From contig NW_019775225.1 in assembly GCF_001039355.2 (NCBI RefSeq), positions 377,949 to 417,185 of the forward strand: a stretch of 39,237 nucleotides of DNA, in the 5' to 3' direction. This stretch comes from Lingula anatina. Its lineage: Eukaryota; Brachiopoda; Lingulata; Lingulida; Lingulidae. Within the stretch, counting starts at the first letter, position 1. Each line of letters opens with the position of its first letter. Positions 9,148-22,000 of this stretch are shown piece by piece. A model generated the notes under the pieces. That model worked only from the letters and a program-made list of their open reading frames with translations, had not been told where the DNA came from and searched no databases. The translations under genes and the position numbers were made by a program.

Positions 9148-9523
9148 TTATAACGATGGGAGTGAAGCGATTTTACTTCTTCTGATAGCGTAATATCTCT
9201 TTGGGTATTTTCCGCCGAAAAATTTCCCGGGTCGTCTGCGCTTGAGTCCGTTTTTCCTCTTCAGGTAGCGGTAACGGAGAAGAGGTTTGGTGGGTTTCTT
9301 CATTTTCCTCATCCATCTCATCATAGCAGCGGTACCGCCATAAAGCGTCTTCTCTTCTTCAAATCTTTCTTCGTTAAAATATTTGCTGTTTTCGCCATAT
9401 CTGCAGATTTTTGTATCCTTGCAGCATTTTGGGTAGGCCTCGATTTCATTCTCGTCTGCGAGGTAACAGTCCTCCTCCAAAAGGTTAATTCTGTCTTCCA
9501 TAGTAGTCAGTTTGTTTGGACAA
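9148..9523 (-). CDS. VWC gene coding exon 3 (VWC C-terminal half and basic tail)
   Basis: The acceptor is a T-rich tract followed by CTTGCAG. One base completes Ser70; the frame then runs from SCPNKL through Cys89, KCC (103-104) and Cys110 to the basic tail and TAG. The open frame continuing upstream to 9561 is intron read-through, since the acceptor lies inside it. Confidence 0.9.
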
Positions 9524-11963
9524 CTGCAAGTAAAAAAAAGACCAGTTAAGTAAAACTTCATTTGTCTTGGGTAACGATCAGAAGATCAAGTACATCAATT
9601 TAGGTTTCTCGAATTGACGAAAAAGATAAATCTGAACTGTGCATCTATTCAGAAAAGTGTGAGATGTAAAGATTGTTATTCTCTGATTGATGAGACTGCA
9701 CTGTAACAGAGCTTGAGGAGGGACCAAGAGATTTCGTTAATACTGCAGCGGCGTCTTGAAAGAAAAGATCAGTTTATAAACGTCGTAAAACAAAATTGGT
9801 CTCTTGTTTTTTTATGAATGGTTTCTGTACATCAAAGCCCGCCCGTGTAAGGTATATCAAAGACATATCTTAATAAGACGTCACAGAGAAATAGAGATTT
9901 GTAACGATAGATCATCGATAACAACAGCTAAAGAAACATCGGCGTTCATGTTGTGAAGTAAATCCATTGCTTGAAGCCCTTTAATGTCGACTTGGCCAGA
10001 GACATGGATTATGAACAATATCCACAGGAAGTGTAGTGTGTCTTGCACCCCAGGGTTTGACGTTGCTAGACAGAAACATTAAAAAAAGCTCACCGGAGAA
10101 CGCGCAGGGGACGCTACTTTTATTAAACTGATTTCATGCTAGACGCCTACATGTATGTGGCAAATCTTTGGCAAATAATAGAAATAATTCCATTGGCTGT
10201 GATTCCATTCAGCTGTAGCCTGGGTCCTAACAGGGTAATTTGATTTCCTTAAGCAGGACCGTTGAAAGGGCAGAAATGGCTCAAATTAAATCAAAGCGTT
10301 TCCGTTCTGACTTTTGTGAAGGACTGTTTGAAATTACCCACTTTGCCGACATACGATGAACATTTTCTAATTCAACCTTGGAGTGGAAAACTTCAAGTTC
10401 TTGACCTTGCGCATTTTTCCTTACTATTTTCCATAGTGACGGTGTACTTCATTCACTTCTATTTTTAACCCCAATCTACATAATTTCCCTCCACAGTTTC
10501 TAAACCGCATATTTTTTAAAGGTCCACACCTTCTTATGTACTTGACCTCACATATTTCAAATAACACGTTTTCCTCCATTTAAGGGCGTACTCCACTTCC
10601 GACCTTATTACTAATATCTATACATGTAAATCTACATTGTTCCATTGTATACTTGACCTAAGTTGAATAGATTTGCTATGATTGATGGGCGGTGGTTAGA
10701 CCAATTCCCCATACGTAATTCCCATACGACAACCAAATTACCTCGAGCTCTGTTACATTATCCGACTTTTTATAAAGCGGCCTAAAATAGTTTGCATTTT
10801 ATAAGTCACGATATTGATTGTTATTGTAATAAGCTGGAGATATTAGATGAGTCGGTTTGCGAGGTGTGACGAATTTGTACAGGTTAGTCTTGTACACGAA
10901 AGTGAAAATTAATCATATACATACCTCATGCAAACTTCTACTTTGTCGTCGTCACAGTAGCACATGCCACATTGCCCTGGGGGGCTTTGCCTCTCGTATC
11001 TCTCCCTCATCCACACGTACGACATAGTATCAAGATTACAACCTGAAAACGAAATTGACAACATCAGTGTCAAATTTCACATAACAAAAAATATAATCGC
11101 GCTCAAGTCAAACGTTTAATGAATAAAATCTGCCGGTTAAAGAACTGGTAGTGGGGTTGGAAAGGGAACGCGCTGTAATAAGATCGTTACACAAACACAT
11201 CAGCTGAGTTTTTTGTTTTCCGCCGCAGCATATGTCATTTTCATTACATTCCCCACCAACTGAGCACGGGGCAAACACTCAACCATTTACTTCGCGTGTT
11301 TATTCCAATCTACCGGGACTCTCTCTCCCGCTTCGTATCAAACAATTAATTAATCTTACATGCTCTGAACAAAAGGATTTAAGTGAGTCAAAGGCTCAGA
11401 CAGGTGATTTAAAGGAAGCTGGTTGTGAAAAATAACCAAACGTAAAATATTCTATGCATTTGTCTGAGCACTCCTACGTCTTATTGCGTGCCTGGCACTA
11501 ATCTTTTTGTCCATCTTTTTTTATTTTCTGAAAGATTTGCAAATGGCTGTCGTGTTCTGTCTCTGTATTTTGATTATCGGGAGGAAGTTGAGAACATTGC
11601 AACACTTCAACACGCGCATGTAATAATTTAGAATGATTGTTCTGGCGGTTGGTGAGTGGGTTAGAACTTCCTGTCTCGCCAATTACATTGTTCTGAATGC
11701 CAAGTTCAGCTTTTTGTTCTCCCACAGTTGCAAAAAGCAAAAAAGGTAAAAAAGTACTTTGCGGTTTTACGCACCACCGGTAAAACAAGTGGTTATTTAA
11801 AACCCAAAATGCAGAGACAGTTTAAATTGTGTTTTAAAGAAAAATAGTAATTGGCAGTAATTGGGCACTTACGTCTTCCGGTGTAGTCCACATCTGAGAG
11901 CACGAACCTCGGCAAGACAAGCACGAGGAGCGTAGACAGGAACATTCCAATATCACACTGCAT
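9148..11963 (-). CDS. Secreted single-VWC-domain protein with basic tail
   Basis: Three coding exons (11963-11873, 11042-10925, 9523-9148) splice in frame to a 194-residue protein. The start is the ATG at 11963, which opens a signal peptide: a hydrophobic core at residues 8-22 with a likely cut after Ser23. Ten cysteines at 32, 55, 58, 60, 68, 71, 89, 103, 104 and 110 have the von Willebrand C spacing (C...CxxCxC...CxxC...C...CC...C). Residues 114-127 are acidic. Residues 128-194 hold 22 Lys/Arg and no Asp/Glu, with several multibasic runs (KRK, KRRR, KR, RR) that could bind polyanions or be processed. Known VWC proteins act outside the cell, for example as BMP/TGF-beta modulators or matrix components; which applies here is not shown. 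I do not recognise an orthologue. Introns (9524-10924, 11043-11872, 12034-12348) show no other exon. Confidence 0.88.
10925..11042 (-). CDS. VWC gene coding exon 2 (VWC N-terminal half)
   Basis: The acceptor is TTTTCAG and the donor GTATGT. Two bases complete Arg31, 38 codons follow, and two bases are left over. It encodes Cys32 through Cys68, including the CxxCxC core (CGMCYC). Confidence 0.88.
11873..11963 (-). CDS. VWC gene coding exon 1 (signal peptide)
   Basis: It carries the start ATG (MQCDIGMF) and the hydrophobic signal segment, ending SDVDYTGR plus one base of the next Arg codon. The donor GTAAGT occupies plus-strand 11867-11872. The exon extends upstream as 5' UTR to an acceptor (CTTTTCAG) at 12034-12035. 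A longer frame starting with GTG at 11990 is not needed. Confidence 0.88.
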
Positions 11964-12033
11964 GGTTACGGCTTGCGAACTCTTCTTCACAACTTGACTT
12001 TTAAACTGGGTTTCTGATCTTTGAGATTTATGT

Positions 12034-12348
12034 CTGAAAAGTAAAAAATATAATATTTAGTTTAAGGAGTCATGAAAACAATACCAGTTCCATTTTAACT
12101 CATTTTAAGCTACGCCTCGTAATAGAGTAGCTTACGATATCAAAAACCGCTGTCCATTGCCTTTCTTTCCATCGACGTTCTTTATCATTCCTATCAAAAA
12201 GGCTGGCAGGAAAAAAGCCACAATAACTTCAAACATCAAATAAACCCAAATTAAATCTTAAAATGTCTAGTAAACTAAAATCCCTAGCAATAACCGCAGA
12301 AAGTAAAACACGCTGTTCAATGTAATCCACACAGTTACTATGTCGTAC
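12034..12348 (-). other. 5' UTR intron of VWC gene
   Basis: It runs from donor GTACGA after the short first exon to acceptor TTACTTTTCAG at 12034. The boundaries are inferred from splice motifs and the promoter position. Confidence 0.5.
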
Positions 12349-12376
12349 CTCTCAGTTCTGCTGCTGAATGATTTCT
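12349..12376 (-). other. Predicted non-coding first exon of VWC gene
   Basis: It starts at an initiator-like TTCAGAA with A at 12376, 31 bases after the TATA box, and ends GAGAG before a GTACGA donor. It is only about 28 nt and has no ATG that would be needed. RNA ends would settle it. Confidence 0.45.
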
Positions 12377-12400
12377 GAATGAACTACTACTAGAGCGCGG

Positions 12401-12410
12401 CTTTATATAC
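12401..12410 (-). promoter_or_regulatory. TATA box of VWC gene
   Basis: GTATATAAAG on the - strand is well placed ahead of the initiator and a splice chain leading to the signal-peptide exon. An E-box CACGTG lies about 160 bp upstream (near 12571). Confidence 0.65.
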
Positions 12411-15358
12411 CCGTATGAATGGAATTCCTGGCGGTTTTTTACTTCACACGGTATGTGACCCCTAGCTGAGTTTGTGGGGACCAACAAATTAGGGATAACA
12501 AATAGTTCCGGATGTTTCATCGACGGAAACAGCCGAAGATCGCCGAACCCTTTTCGCTGTTTGAGTGGGTCACGTGATATTTCTGTTTTTGGCAATGTTT
12601 TGCATAAAGAGCCCTTGTTCAGTCAGTGCCGAGCAGTATTTCCTTTCAAATGAGTACTCTTTTCATGTTCCCGTTTGGGTCTAAGTGGCTCAACTGTGGC
12701 TAATATTCCACTGAGCGTAGTAGAATGACGATTAATTTTGACATCATAGGTGACAGGAATAGATTATCTCTGAAAATAGCTCGGAAGTGAGCTCTCTTGA
12801 CGTGGTATACTCATTACAGGGGGAGCGAACAACAACGGGATGGTTAGATAAAAGGAAAAGTTATTTTTAGACAAAATTAGCCACACATTTGTTTAGCAAA
12901 ATTACTTTTCACAATACGCCATAATCCGAATCTTTTTTTAACGCCTGGTGCACGGTGTGCTGGTCCGTGTTACTTTTTCTCCCTGCTTAAAGTGTGGTTT
13001 ATATTACAGCGGAGGAAACCACTCAATGAAAACAAAACATCATTTTCTGGTCAAGATTAGTCCTCCGCGTAGAGAGCATGCCGCGCATGCCAATTTTTAC
13101 GAGGCGCACGCGCGAGCATATTGCGCGCAGACGACATGGTTCTAACTTTAGACAGAGTTTAAAGTAAGGGACAGATTTGCTGTTGGTGCGCGTGTCATCA
13201 GTGTTGTTTTCTAAACACACTGCTTAACATTCTTGAAAGAAAAACTTGGTCACAGAAGTAAACTTTTTTAAGAGTAAGGGATTTTTTCTCACCAAAGAGA
13301 TGAAAGAAATAGAGTATATGGTTTATATTTAGGGTTGGGCCAGGGTGCTGAAAGCGGCCTATCTCCGAATCAAAATAATTTTGTTTATCAGATTTTTCTC
13401 ACATAAATCCGCATAAACTGTAAACATGGCTGTGGTAAGACGGCATCGAATTATCTTCTTTGTCAGGCCTTCTGCGGTCTATTTATTGAGGTAAAGAGAA
13501 CTCGTATTGTTTGTAAACTCAGGAAAGTGTTAAGTCAATAACGTGGGAATCTTGAGGGTATTGATTCATTTCTGTTACACAGGACACTTGAGTTTTTAGG
13601 GCATCCGTGTGCTGATGACCTTGTATCTGAGGCTACAGGGGTTGTTTGTAACATTCCAGGAGATAATCAATTTTAGAGTAATATTTCCTCAACTGCTTGG
13701 GTCATTTTATCTCTCAGGTTGGTGCGGCTGACACCTGTCTCCCGCGGCCGAGAACCTGTAGCTGACCAGCAATGGTACAATACACATATTTCATTTCTAA
13801 TAAATATCGGAATGTTGTTTATGAAATTGTTCTAACTGAAAAAAGTCATCAGTTCTCATCAAGCCAATTGACATTTAAATTTGTGAGTGAAACAATCATG
13901 CCAATATCATACATTAAACCATCAAGCTAGCACGATCGTCACCAGAAATTCAAGATAGTGAAATAGGACCTAGTCCTTTTTACAGACCAAGAAGCCCCCT
14001 GACGTCACACCTTGTTGCACGTTCCTCGCTATTCACATGCCTGTTGGTACATGTACGATACAACGTATCGACAATATCTAGCCTATGTACGGTATGTAGA
14101 GATTGTTGTATAGAGCTAAGCCAACATCACAACGGCGAGGATCCCGACGCGTTTCAAGCCCGATAACTTCATAAGAAACCGCTACAAATCGGGTTAAGTG
14201 CTTGTGTAACAAATAATGAACAAATTCAACGACCGCCACAACATCCTGTGCTGCAAATGTTTCGTTTCTGCTAGGCAAACTGAGTAATTTACAGCGGAAA
14301 TACCGTGATTTTATCAAGGTAAAAGAAATACACAGCCACATTACACTTTGATCTATCTTCATTGAGAAAACAGGTAGTAAGAAAAGGAGCAAGACCTCTC
14401 CGCGTGTATCGTATGGTTTAGTGGGGCGGAACGTCTAGAAACATCAGCAGCTACCTGTAGCTGCGATGGATTAGGGGCCGTCTTCCAGCGTTTTCTGGAA
14501 GACCGTGAGATACGGTAGCAGTGTCGTCTTCAAAGAAATATGTGTCTACTGGCGTTCTGTCCCCTTCAAAGTATTGCAATACTTTCTCAGTCTAGCTGTT
14601 GCCGTAATGTTCTTATACATGTATTACATAGAATTTTCGCTTGGATAAAAGAGCAAGTGAGATATGTTTTCTCATAATTTGTTTACTTATAAGGACTCTA
14701 GCTGCATGTAGAAATAATATGCATTTTTGATTTTAAAAGATTCCGTAGACTCCACAACAAGGCTTCCTATTGCACTCAAACACCTCAATCAAATACGAGT
14801 GGGTTCCCTATTGTTCGCTTCCATCTAATCAATTGACTAATCCACTCACGTTATTGTCAAAAGCATATACAGTGTAACCAATAAGCTTTTGTTCATAAAT
14901 GAAAAATGATGATTCAATCTAATCGGATACTGGGGCTTTTTATGGCGTAATGTCTGCAATAAGAGAAGGTGTCTCCTATTATTTGTCTGGCGTCACACCT
15001 CAAGTTGTATGAGGACCAATTCGTCAAACATCACTCTCTGTTAACAAATGGCATAAATATTTTAGATTTAAATTTAGTGAAGATTTAAATTGGTCAAAGT
15101 GCAAACTGCAATATTTATCTATTGTATTCCAATAATGATGATATATTTTATTGTATAAGAGAGGTAGCATAGCCCTTGCTTGTAGAAGTGTATTGATGTA
15201 GCCTACATACACGTGTTTATTTGTATGAGTTAGGAAATAGAAAATATTATGAACAATAAAAGCTCTGTTGTACCTTTCATCTAAGATGTCATTTTATTCT
15301 ACCAGTTTTACTACATGACGGCTGCATTCTCCTCCACTGTTCCTCTGAACTAAATAAA

Positions 15359-15359
<1 letters not shown>
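12411..15359. other. Intergenic, upstream of VWC gene
   Basis: No gene recognised. A short CpG-rich stretch (about 13060-13140) with GCGCATGC-like and GCGCACGCGC words stands out from the AT-rich surroundings and could be promoter-like. An inverted repeat (GTCTTCCAG, 14480-14488 and 14495-14503) is present. Open frames here match no family I know. Confidence 0.5.
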
Positions 15360-15404
<45 letters not shown>

Positions 15405-15414
15405 AGAGAGAGAG
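15360..15414. repeat. Compound (GT)n(GA)n microsatellite
   Basis: GT units are followed by GA units, with one GATA interruption near the end. The layout is the same as the tract after ClC exon j. Confidence 0.95.
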
Positions 15415-18400
15415 CTCTGGTCGGTATTAAAATACCAACCACTGAGTTTTAAACGCCCTCACATTTCTCGAACGCTGCTCAAAAATTGAGAACAGTTTTA
15501 TTTCAAATTTGTGTCAGTATGTTGAGTTTTAAACTATGCAATATCTTGGATGAAAAAAACGTCTTCCTGGTACATGCGCTCGCGGCTGCAGGTGTTGAGA
15601 GTGTTCCCAATGTAGACACGCGACCAGCGACCAGGAACAAAATTGTTCGAGCAAGAATGATGCAAGAATTGAAGCGGATTAACAGATCCTTCTTTACTAG
15701 AAAACAGGGCCTTAAATCACATCAAATGATGTTTATGAGAAGTTGAAAAAATTAAAAAATATAAAAAAAATATTGCCCATGCCAACTCCGCTTCCCTCTT
15801 CAGCGCGTTAATCTTATCTAATGGAATACTCGTATAACAAGCACAAGTTAATGATTAACATCAGTTCATTTTATTGAACGCTCCTCTTTGCACGCGATTG
15901 CAGGATGCCCATTCATTTGCAGTATAGATTCATTCAAGACAGAAAAAAGCGACATTAAGAAATACATGACTCTTCAAAAATCGGGCTCAATTTTTGTGTA
16001 TAAAATTTATGTTGATTTTAACTTCTTTGTAACTCCCTTCATCTTAAAGGGAAACTATTGTCCCACATGTCATCTTATTTCAAAAACTTCCTCACTTTCA
16101 TATATTTTTTTAAAAGACAAAGACACACCTAAATAGCGTCCCAATATTTATGCTGTCTACACTTTCCGAATATTGCTGCTAATTGTCGAGACGTACCTGA
16201 AAGCATGTGATTACACAGCTTCTATGGGGATATTTGATCACAAATCATCACATTAGTTGTGATATAGTTAGGAGGAGTGGTTTTGTCGTCTTGCAGGACG
16301 AAGACATCTCTCTCACTGGGGTCACATGGTGCTTTGCCTTTGTAATACCCAGACGCCAGTTCAGGAACAAAACGTCCCTCACGACCAGAATTAAGACAGA
16401 ATTTGTTGTGTTTAAATGAAAACAAAGACATTTCAACACGCGCGTGTGTCAAATAAATGGAACCCGTGGAAGAAAAGCAGATGTATTAACGCGTGTCTTT
16501 GTAAGGGAATTTTGGAATATGTTCAAAGGAATAGTCCGTTTGTTTGACAGAACGCATGACTCCAGTTGTGATCAGATAAGACTTGACAGGGAGTTAGTCT
16601 TAGACTATTTGCCACAATCGACAATATAAGGATAACTTGAAATGGGACGCTTAATTTGGTAAAATATTTCAAACTTTTAAAAAATCAGAGCATAATGATG
16701 GAAATATAAAACAAAGAACATACATAAATGAATAAAAAATTAATATCAAAATTAACTGTCTATGCTGTAGGGAGAAATAATCTATGGCCTGCCCTCTGAA
16801 GTTTGTTAAATAAGAACCTTCTTGGAATGGATAGAAGTGTTGACATGACTGGGATAAAAATAGACTAATACATTATTGGTAAGCCCCATCTTCGGAACCG
16901 GCAGTCGCGGAACATAAATTATCAATCAATCAAAACAAAAATGACCGCCGAGTGTTTCCTAGTACTTCGAGATAATTCTTGTATTTTGTAATCTTTATTT
17001 CGCGCTCTTTTGCACATAGCCTTGGAAATGTCAAAACGGTTTCTGAGTAAGAATAAATGGCATTGATTGTTTCACTCTTCCTACTCCTTGCATTTCCTAT
17101 TCCATAAAGGCCACTTAGGGCCTGATTTAGTATTAATAATTGGATCAACCTGAAAATAATTTCATCTACGTAAGAAAAATTGAAATGGGCTTCCATTCAA
17201 CCCAAACATCTTTGAGCTTACGTTGTGTAATTTCCAACAACTTACTCATAAAACGTATATTTGAAGCCGTTAGACTTTCTGAAAACACCAAATTGTGGGT
17301 AAAGTGCCCTTGGATATCAAAGGCCCCTAAATAGAATACAAAATAAAAGTACAACACACACAATAATTTGACGCTGTGGCCAGAGAGCATGGTTAATGAT
17401 GATATGTACGGACAGTGCCTATGATGCAAACATGGTATCCTTAAGAGATTGGCTCGTTCGCTCCACATATAAGTAAATAAATACCTTGCAAACATGACAG
17501 AACTTAAAGAAGAATAACCAATAAAGAATTGAACCCTAAATTCAGATAATGAATTAGAGATTTACGGCTAACCTACACGTATGCATGCGTGTATACAATG
17601 TGTTGAACACAATGTAAATTTGACATGATTAAGGACATCCATTGCGGTCCATCAAAGTGACTCAATCAAGGAAAATCACGACAGGTGTCCGGCCTTGGAC
17701 CTACATATGGTAATCTTAAAGATGAATAAAATGATTATTACAAACTTTCCCGTTTGCATTCACTGTGTGGGTTTAATAAAAACGCCCAGAAAACATAATT
17801 CTATTTCTTCCTATTGATTTACTATATACATGTCGTATCATGTAACAAACTTTTAAATCCATTTTTTACCAATGTCAAACACGTTGGTATTTTCCTTTTT
17901 TTTTTCAGAACGTGATGGTATTTTGCATTTGAAAAAAAATCCCCGCTGTTGCATAAGTGATATGCGAACCATTTATGCAAGAAAGATGTTGATTAATGGC
18001 AATTGTTCGTCGTGAAAGCATCCCTAAAATGTGTGGTTATTGAGGCATATGAAAGTAAACCGGTCACCATTGATTTCCCTTTTTCAATCGGACGGATGAC
18101 CCTCCTCGGTGAGTTGAATAGTTGTCACCGGGGAAATCTGCCAACTCCCTCGATTTACGACTGTTTTATGTGGAATTGCGGTAGGATATTACTTAAGGTT
18201 TGATCTTTATTTCCTAACAAGTCATCGGAAATAATTACGGTTTATATCCTAATTAAGGCGGTGATTCTTGCACAGACGCGGGAAAGAGTGGGCAAAAGCT
18301 GCCACATGGCTGACTGCCAGATATTGCCAATATGAAAAAAGGTTTCCGGAACAAGAACTATTTGCCAATATCGAGTGATGCATTTTTGTCTCGTAAATCA

Positions 18401-18679
18401 TACCAGTAACATATCTGGCACTTGCAGAGGTGGTAATATGCAGAGTATTTGTTTAGGTTACACCACCTTAGGGTAGGATTCTCCAATAATAATGTCGACG
18501 ACCCCAAACATGTTCCGAGTAGTTGTTTATTGTTTAAAGTGTTTGTTGATTTGGTGTATAAGCAACGCTTACGATTGCTAACAAAATGGAGACTCTGTTT
18601 TGTCTTTATGTGTCACAACGGCTCGCTTTTTTTGTGGGATATATGATATTTTAAATGTGCTGTTTTAGTAAAAAAGGTC
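15415..18679. other. Intergenic, no gene recognised
   Basis: Two stretches read slightly like protein but lack supported splice sites or a known family: a + strand frame near 15486-15746 with a CTGCAG acceptor-like site at about 15593, and a - strand frame at 16440-16222. The rest is AT-rich with no repeat larger than a few dozen bases that I could see. Confidence 0.4.
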
Positions 18680-19071
18680 TTTTAAACGGGTTCATATAAA
18701 GTTTCATTCCAGTATCCCAGTATTCGTGTTAAGCGTACTATTTCATATATTTGGTTAGTCTGTTACGTGTGCGAGTTTTGCGAAGCGTGCCTTATAATAA
18801 AATCTGATCTGTTTCCATTAAAGGAATTTGACAACTTCCCATACAAGAACAATAGCGCATAGAAGTATCACCGCACTTTGTCTTTATAGTATTACATTTG
18901 ATGAAATAAGCATTTTTAATACGGTTCGAAAATGAACTTATATCGAGTAACGATAGAGGGGAATAAATCCTTCGGTTAAACACTGTTATTAGATTGTTGA
19001 CAGCTTACATTTGGATCATGATCGACCAACAGCAAATTGATTTTTAAACGGGATCATATAAAGTTTCATTC
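18680..19071 (+). repeat. Pair of ~29-bp direct repeats 362 bp apart
   Basis: TTTAAACGGGTTCATATAAA at 18681-18700 recurs as TTTAAACGGGATCATATAAA at 19043-19062. Both are followed by GTTTCATTC or AGTTTCATTC with one clear mismatch overall. The DNA between shows no coding frame. Confidence 0.65.
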
Positions 19072-22000
19072 ATAATTGAATTTGTATACTGTGTGTTTAC
19101 CAGTATGCAGCATGCACACGGTCCAGTCATCTCAAGTATGTACCTGAAGATATGCCCTAATACATACCGAAATACATACTTGCGATAAATAATCTATACA
19201 AGGAAGACAATATCACAAGAGAGACAAAACAATGCAGTACAAGTCAACACATAGTGGGGGGCCATTTTGGCGTCATACTTTAAAGGTGCGAACTGGGCCT
19301 CCCGCTGGCAAATTCTATTTGATTGATCGCCTCTAGCAGGCTGTGGGCGTACAGCTTCGGGGCTATTGCTAGTCATGCTTGACCTAAAATTGCACATTGT
19401 TTTATTTATACGAGTTTCTCCGTAAGGTACCATTGTACAAGCAGTTCCAGGAACTTAGCGGGTAGACAAAGTTTACCGTTTTTGTCACACTTTGACGAGT
19501 GAAAGAGACACACGTGGCTTGACACTCTCCTTGAGATGTCTTCTGTATTTGTAACTAATTAAAATGACATATTAGCATATCTCAACACAACGTGGCGATC
19601 CATTCATTTTGTTTACCTAGACTCCGAATCAAATGTTTAATTTTTCCACCAACGACGCGGAAGATTTCACAATTTAAGTTTTTTTCACAACACATAAGAA
19701 CTTACAATTCATTGATACAGAAACATCTTCCAGACGTTGACCACATAAAGAACGGCGTAGTTCCCCTCAAGTTCATCAATATTTTCGAAAAACAAAACGA
19801 ATGAAGTACCCCTTGGCTGGTTTTTAATATGTTCCAGTATGGAAAACAACAACAACTAGCTGTTTTACCTGTTATGCTAAGTTCTGAGAAAACGATGATT
19901 TATTCACCACTCAGCTGTAAAACTAGGCCACGCTTGAAATTGTAAAATTTATTGAGGGAAAATATTCCGATGGTTTTATCTTGGTAGGGGACATGTCTGA
20001 TTTGGCTGAAGTTAAAAGGGCTAGTCTAACCTTGGTGACCTTCTGCGGGCCAGGATAGGAACCAGTCAAAGTGAATTTCCAGGATGCCCTGGAGCTATTA
20101 GTCTGGAATGCTAATAGGAATTGGCACATGTCACAATTATTGTGATTCTTTATATTTCTAAATTATAACTGAACTTCTGATATCATAGTTCGTGTACTAC
20201 ATGCTCCTAACAAAAATAGAAATAAAGGCACCAATGATGCTTACACCCGGTGAGGTATCTGGGGACATTGACAAGCAATTTGTTAACACGAACATCGTGT
20301 CATTTAGTCACGAATCATTAGAACCTAATCACCAGACGCAGAGTACCGCAGAAAAAAGGTTTCTAGGAAAGCAAAACGCTTCTTACCACAAACGATTCAT
20401 GCACGCGCGATGATGACTTTCCGAGGGGTGCGATGTCCGAGGTTTTTCTATGAAGTCTTTCAAAACACTGACGATGTATCTAAAAACTTCTGCACTTCCT
20501 TGTTTACGTTAGTAACTAGGTTCATATCCAAAACAATAGAATCATTTACGAATACTTAATCGGCAAGATAACAAATAATTGCCCCCTTTTATATGAAAAC
20601 ACGAGCTAAATGTTGGAATGTTGGCACTGTATGGTTCCACAGAACATAACAACAAATATTTGTACAAAAAAGATAAAATTACAATGAAATACAATACTTT
20701 CATGAAAACCGCAAATCGATTGAACATATTGATTTTAGAATCTTTCAGTTGTTATGGTTTCAGATATATTTGAATATCTCACTTAATGGCGTTCTTTTCA
20801 CCAAGCACTTAATATTGATACTTGAGAAAGATCACGGTACCCATGTATCTTAAAAACTAACATTTTTGGTACATAATGATGAGTGAGTATCGTAAATGTC
20901 GGGAAAGATTTGAAGAAAGACACGCTGTTATTGTCCTGTCGTTAATCTTGACAACCACACACACTGTCCTCAAAACAGAATGCTATTCTAAATATGTTTT
21001 TGTCTCTTTTTTCTGTCAGACTCCATCAACATATTTGTTTTCTCTGTCAGGTAATGCCCCCCTGTTAACGTTATGGTCTACCACTGGCTACATTATCAGT
21101 GTGTAGGATTTGGCTCGATAAACCTTGTGAAACACCACAAATATGCCGAGGATGGCAAAAGATAATTGATTAAATACATCACTAAGACCGAAATAGTAAA
21201 CGTTCTACACCTACATTGTTTTTCATCGAACAAGAATAGCCAAAAAATAACAAATTGTCACCTACTAATAGGATCTAGGATGTTCTAGGAAATCGAATGG
21301 AAAGCACATTATAGCCTCGTTCTGAGAATTAAAACAGGACTTCAGTTTCATTTGTGTTTGAATTGCTTAGATGTTTTTTTAACTAAAACAGCAAAACTTT
21401 CAACTGGAGATCGCCTTTCATGCCCCTTTTACATGTATAAGACTGACCCTAGACATACCAGTGTATGTCTAAATTTTTATCGTATTTTGCCTTAAAATGT
21501 AGAAATGAAAAAAAAAATACAAATACCATCTTTATCAATTATGAGCATTGTCAAACTTCTACCATTTTGTATATATATTACAGCGTGACAAACGACGTAT
21601 TCATAAAAAGATGATTTTAACCCTTTCCTCTGGTATTAGTAGTAGGGATGCCCGTTTGGCGTTCACACCACTATCAGCTGTACTTCCTGGGTCAGCGTCT
21701 CTACTAAGACCACCACAGTTTTGGTCACTTGCCTTTGTTGACAGTACAACACAATGACATAATTGCTAGTTAAATTGCATGTGATTCTAGTCTCTCATTA
21801 CCTTTTAGCGCTGACTTAAACACGTCTCCAAGTGCAACTCTACTCATGAAATTAAATTTGTTCCTAGTTTCTGATTTCATTTGACTCGTCTACAAGTGCA
21901 GTTCTTGTACCCGGCCAACCCCTCGAGAGAAGCGTGCATGTTCATGTAACAGCCTAGAAACGCATGCTTTACCAAGTCCCCTGCCTGCCTGCAAACCCAC

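Noticed and set aside
9524-9561. Upstream part of the VWC last-exon frame (start MKFYLTG)
   Set aside because: It crosses a strong T-rich splice acceptor (CTTGCAG), and the spliced frame with the upstream exons completes the VWC cysteine pattern.
11498-11788. 96-codon - strand frame inside a VWC gene intron
   Set aside because: No domain, no convincing splice sites, and not needed for the VWC frame.
12338-12595. 85-codon - strand frame over the VWC promoter
   Set aside because: It spans the TATA box and the predicted start site; there is no domain, so it is most likely chance.
14078-14392. 104-codon - strand frame
   Set aside because: No recognisable domain, promoter or splice sites; long for chance but unsupported.
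17166-17495. 109-codon - strand frame with hydrophobic stretch
   Set aside because: Composition follows AT-rich background and no family is recognised.
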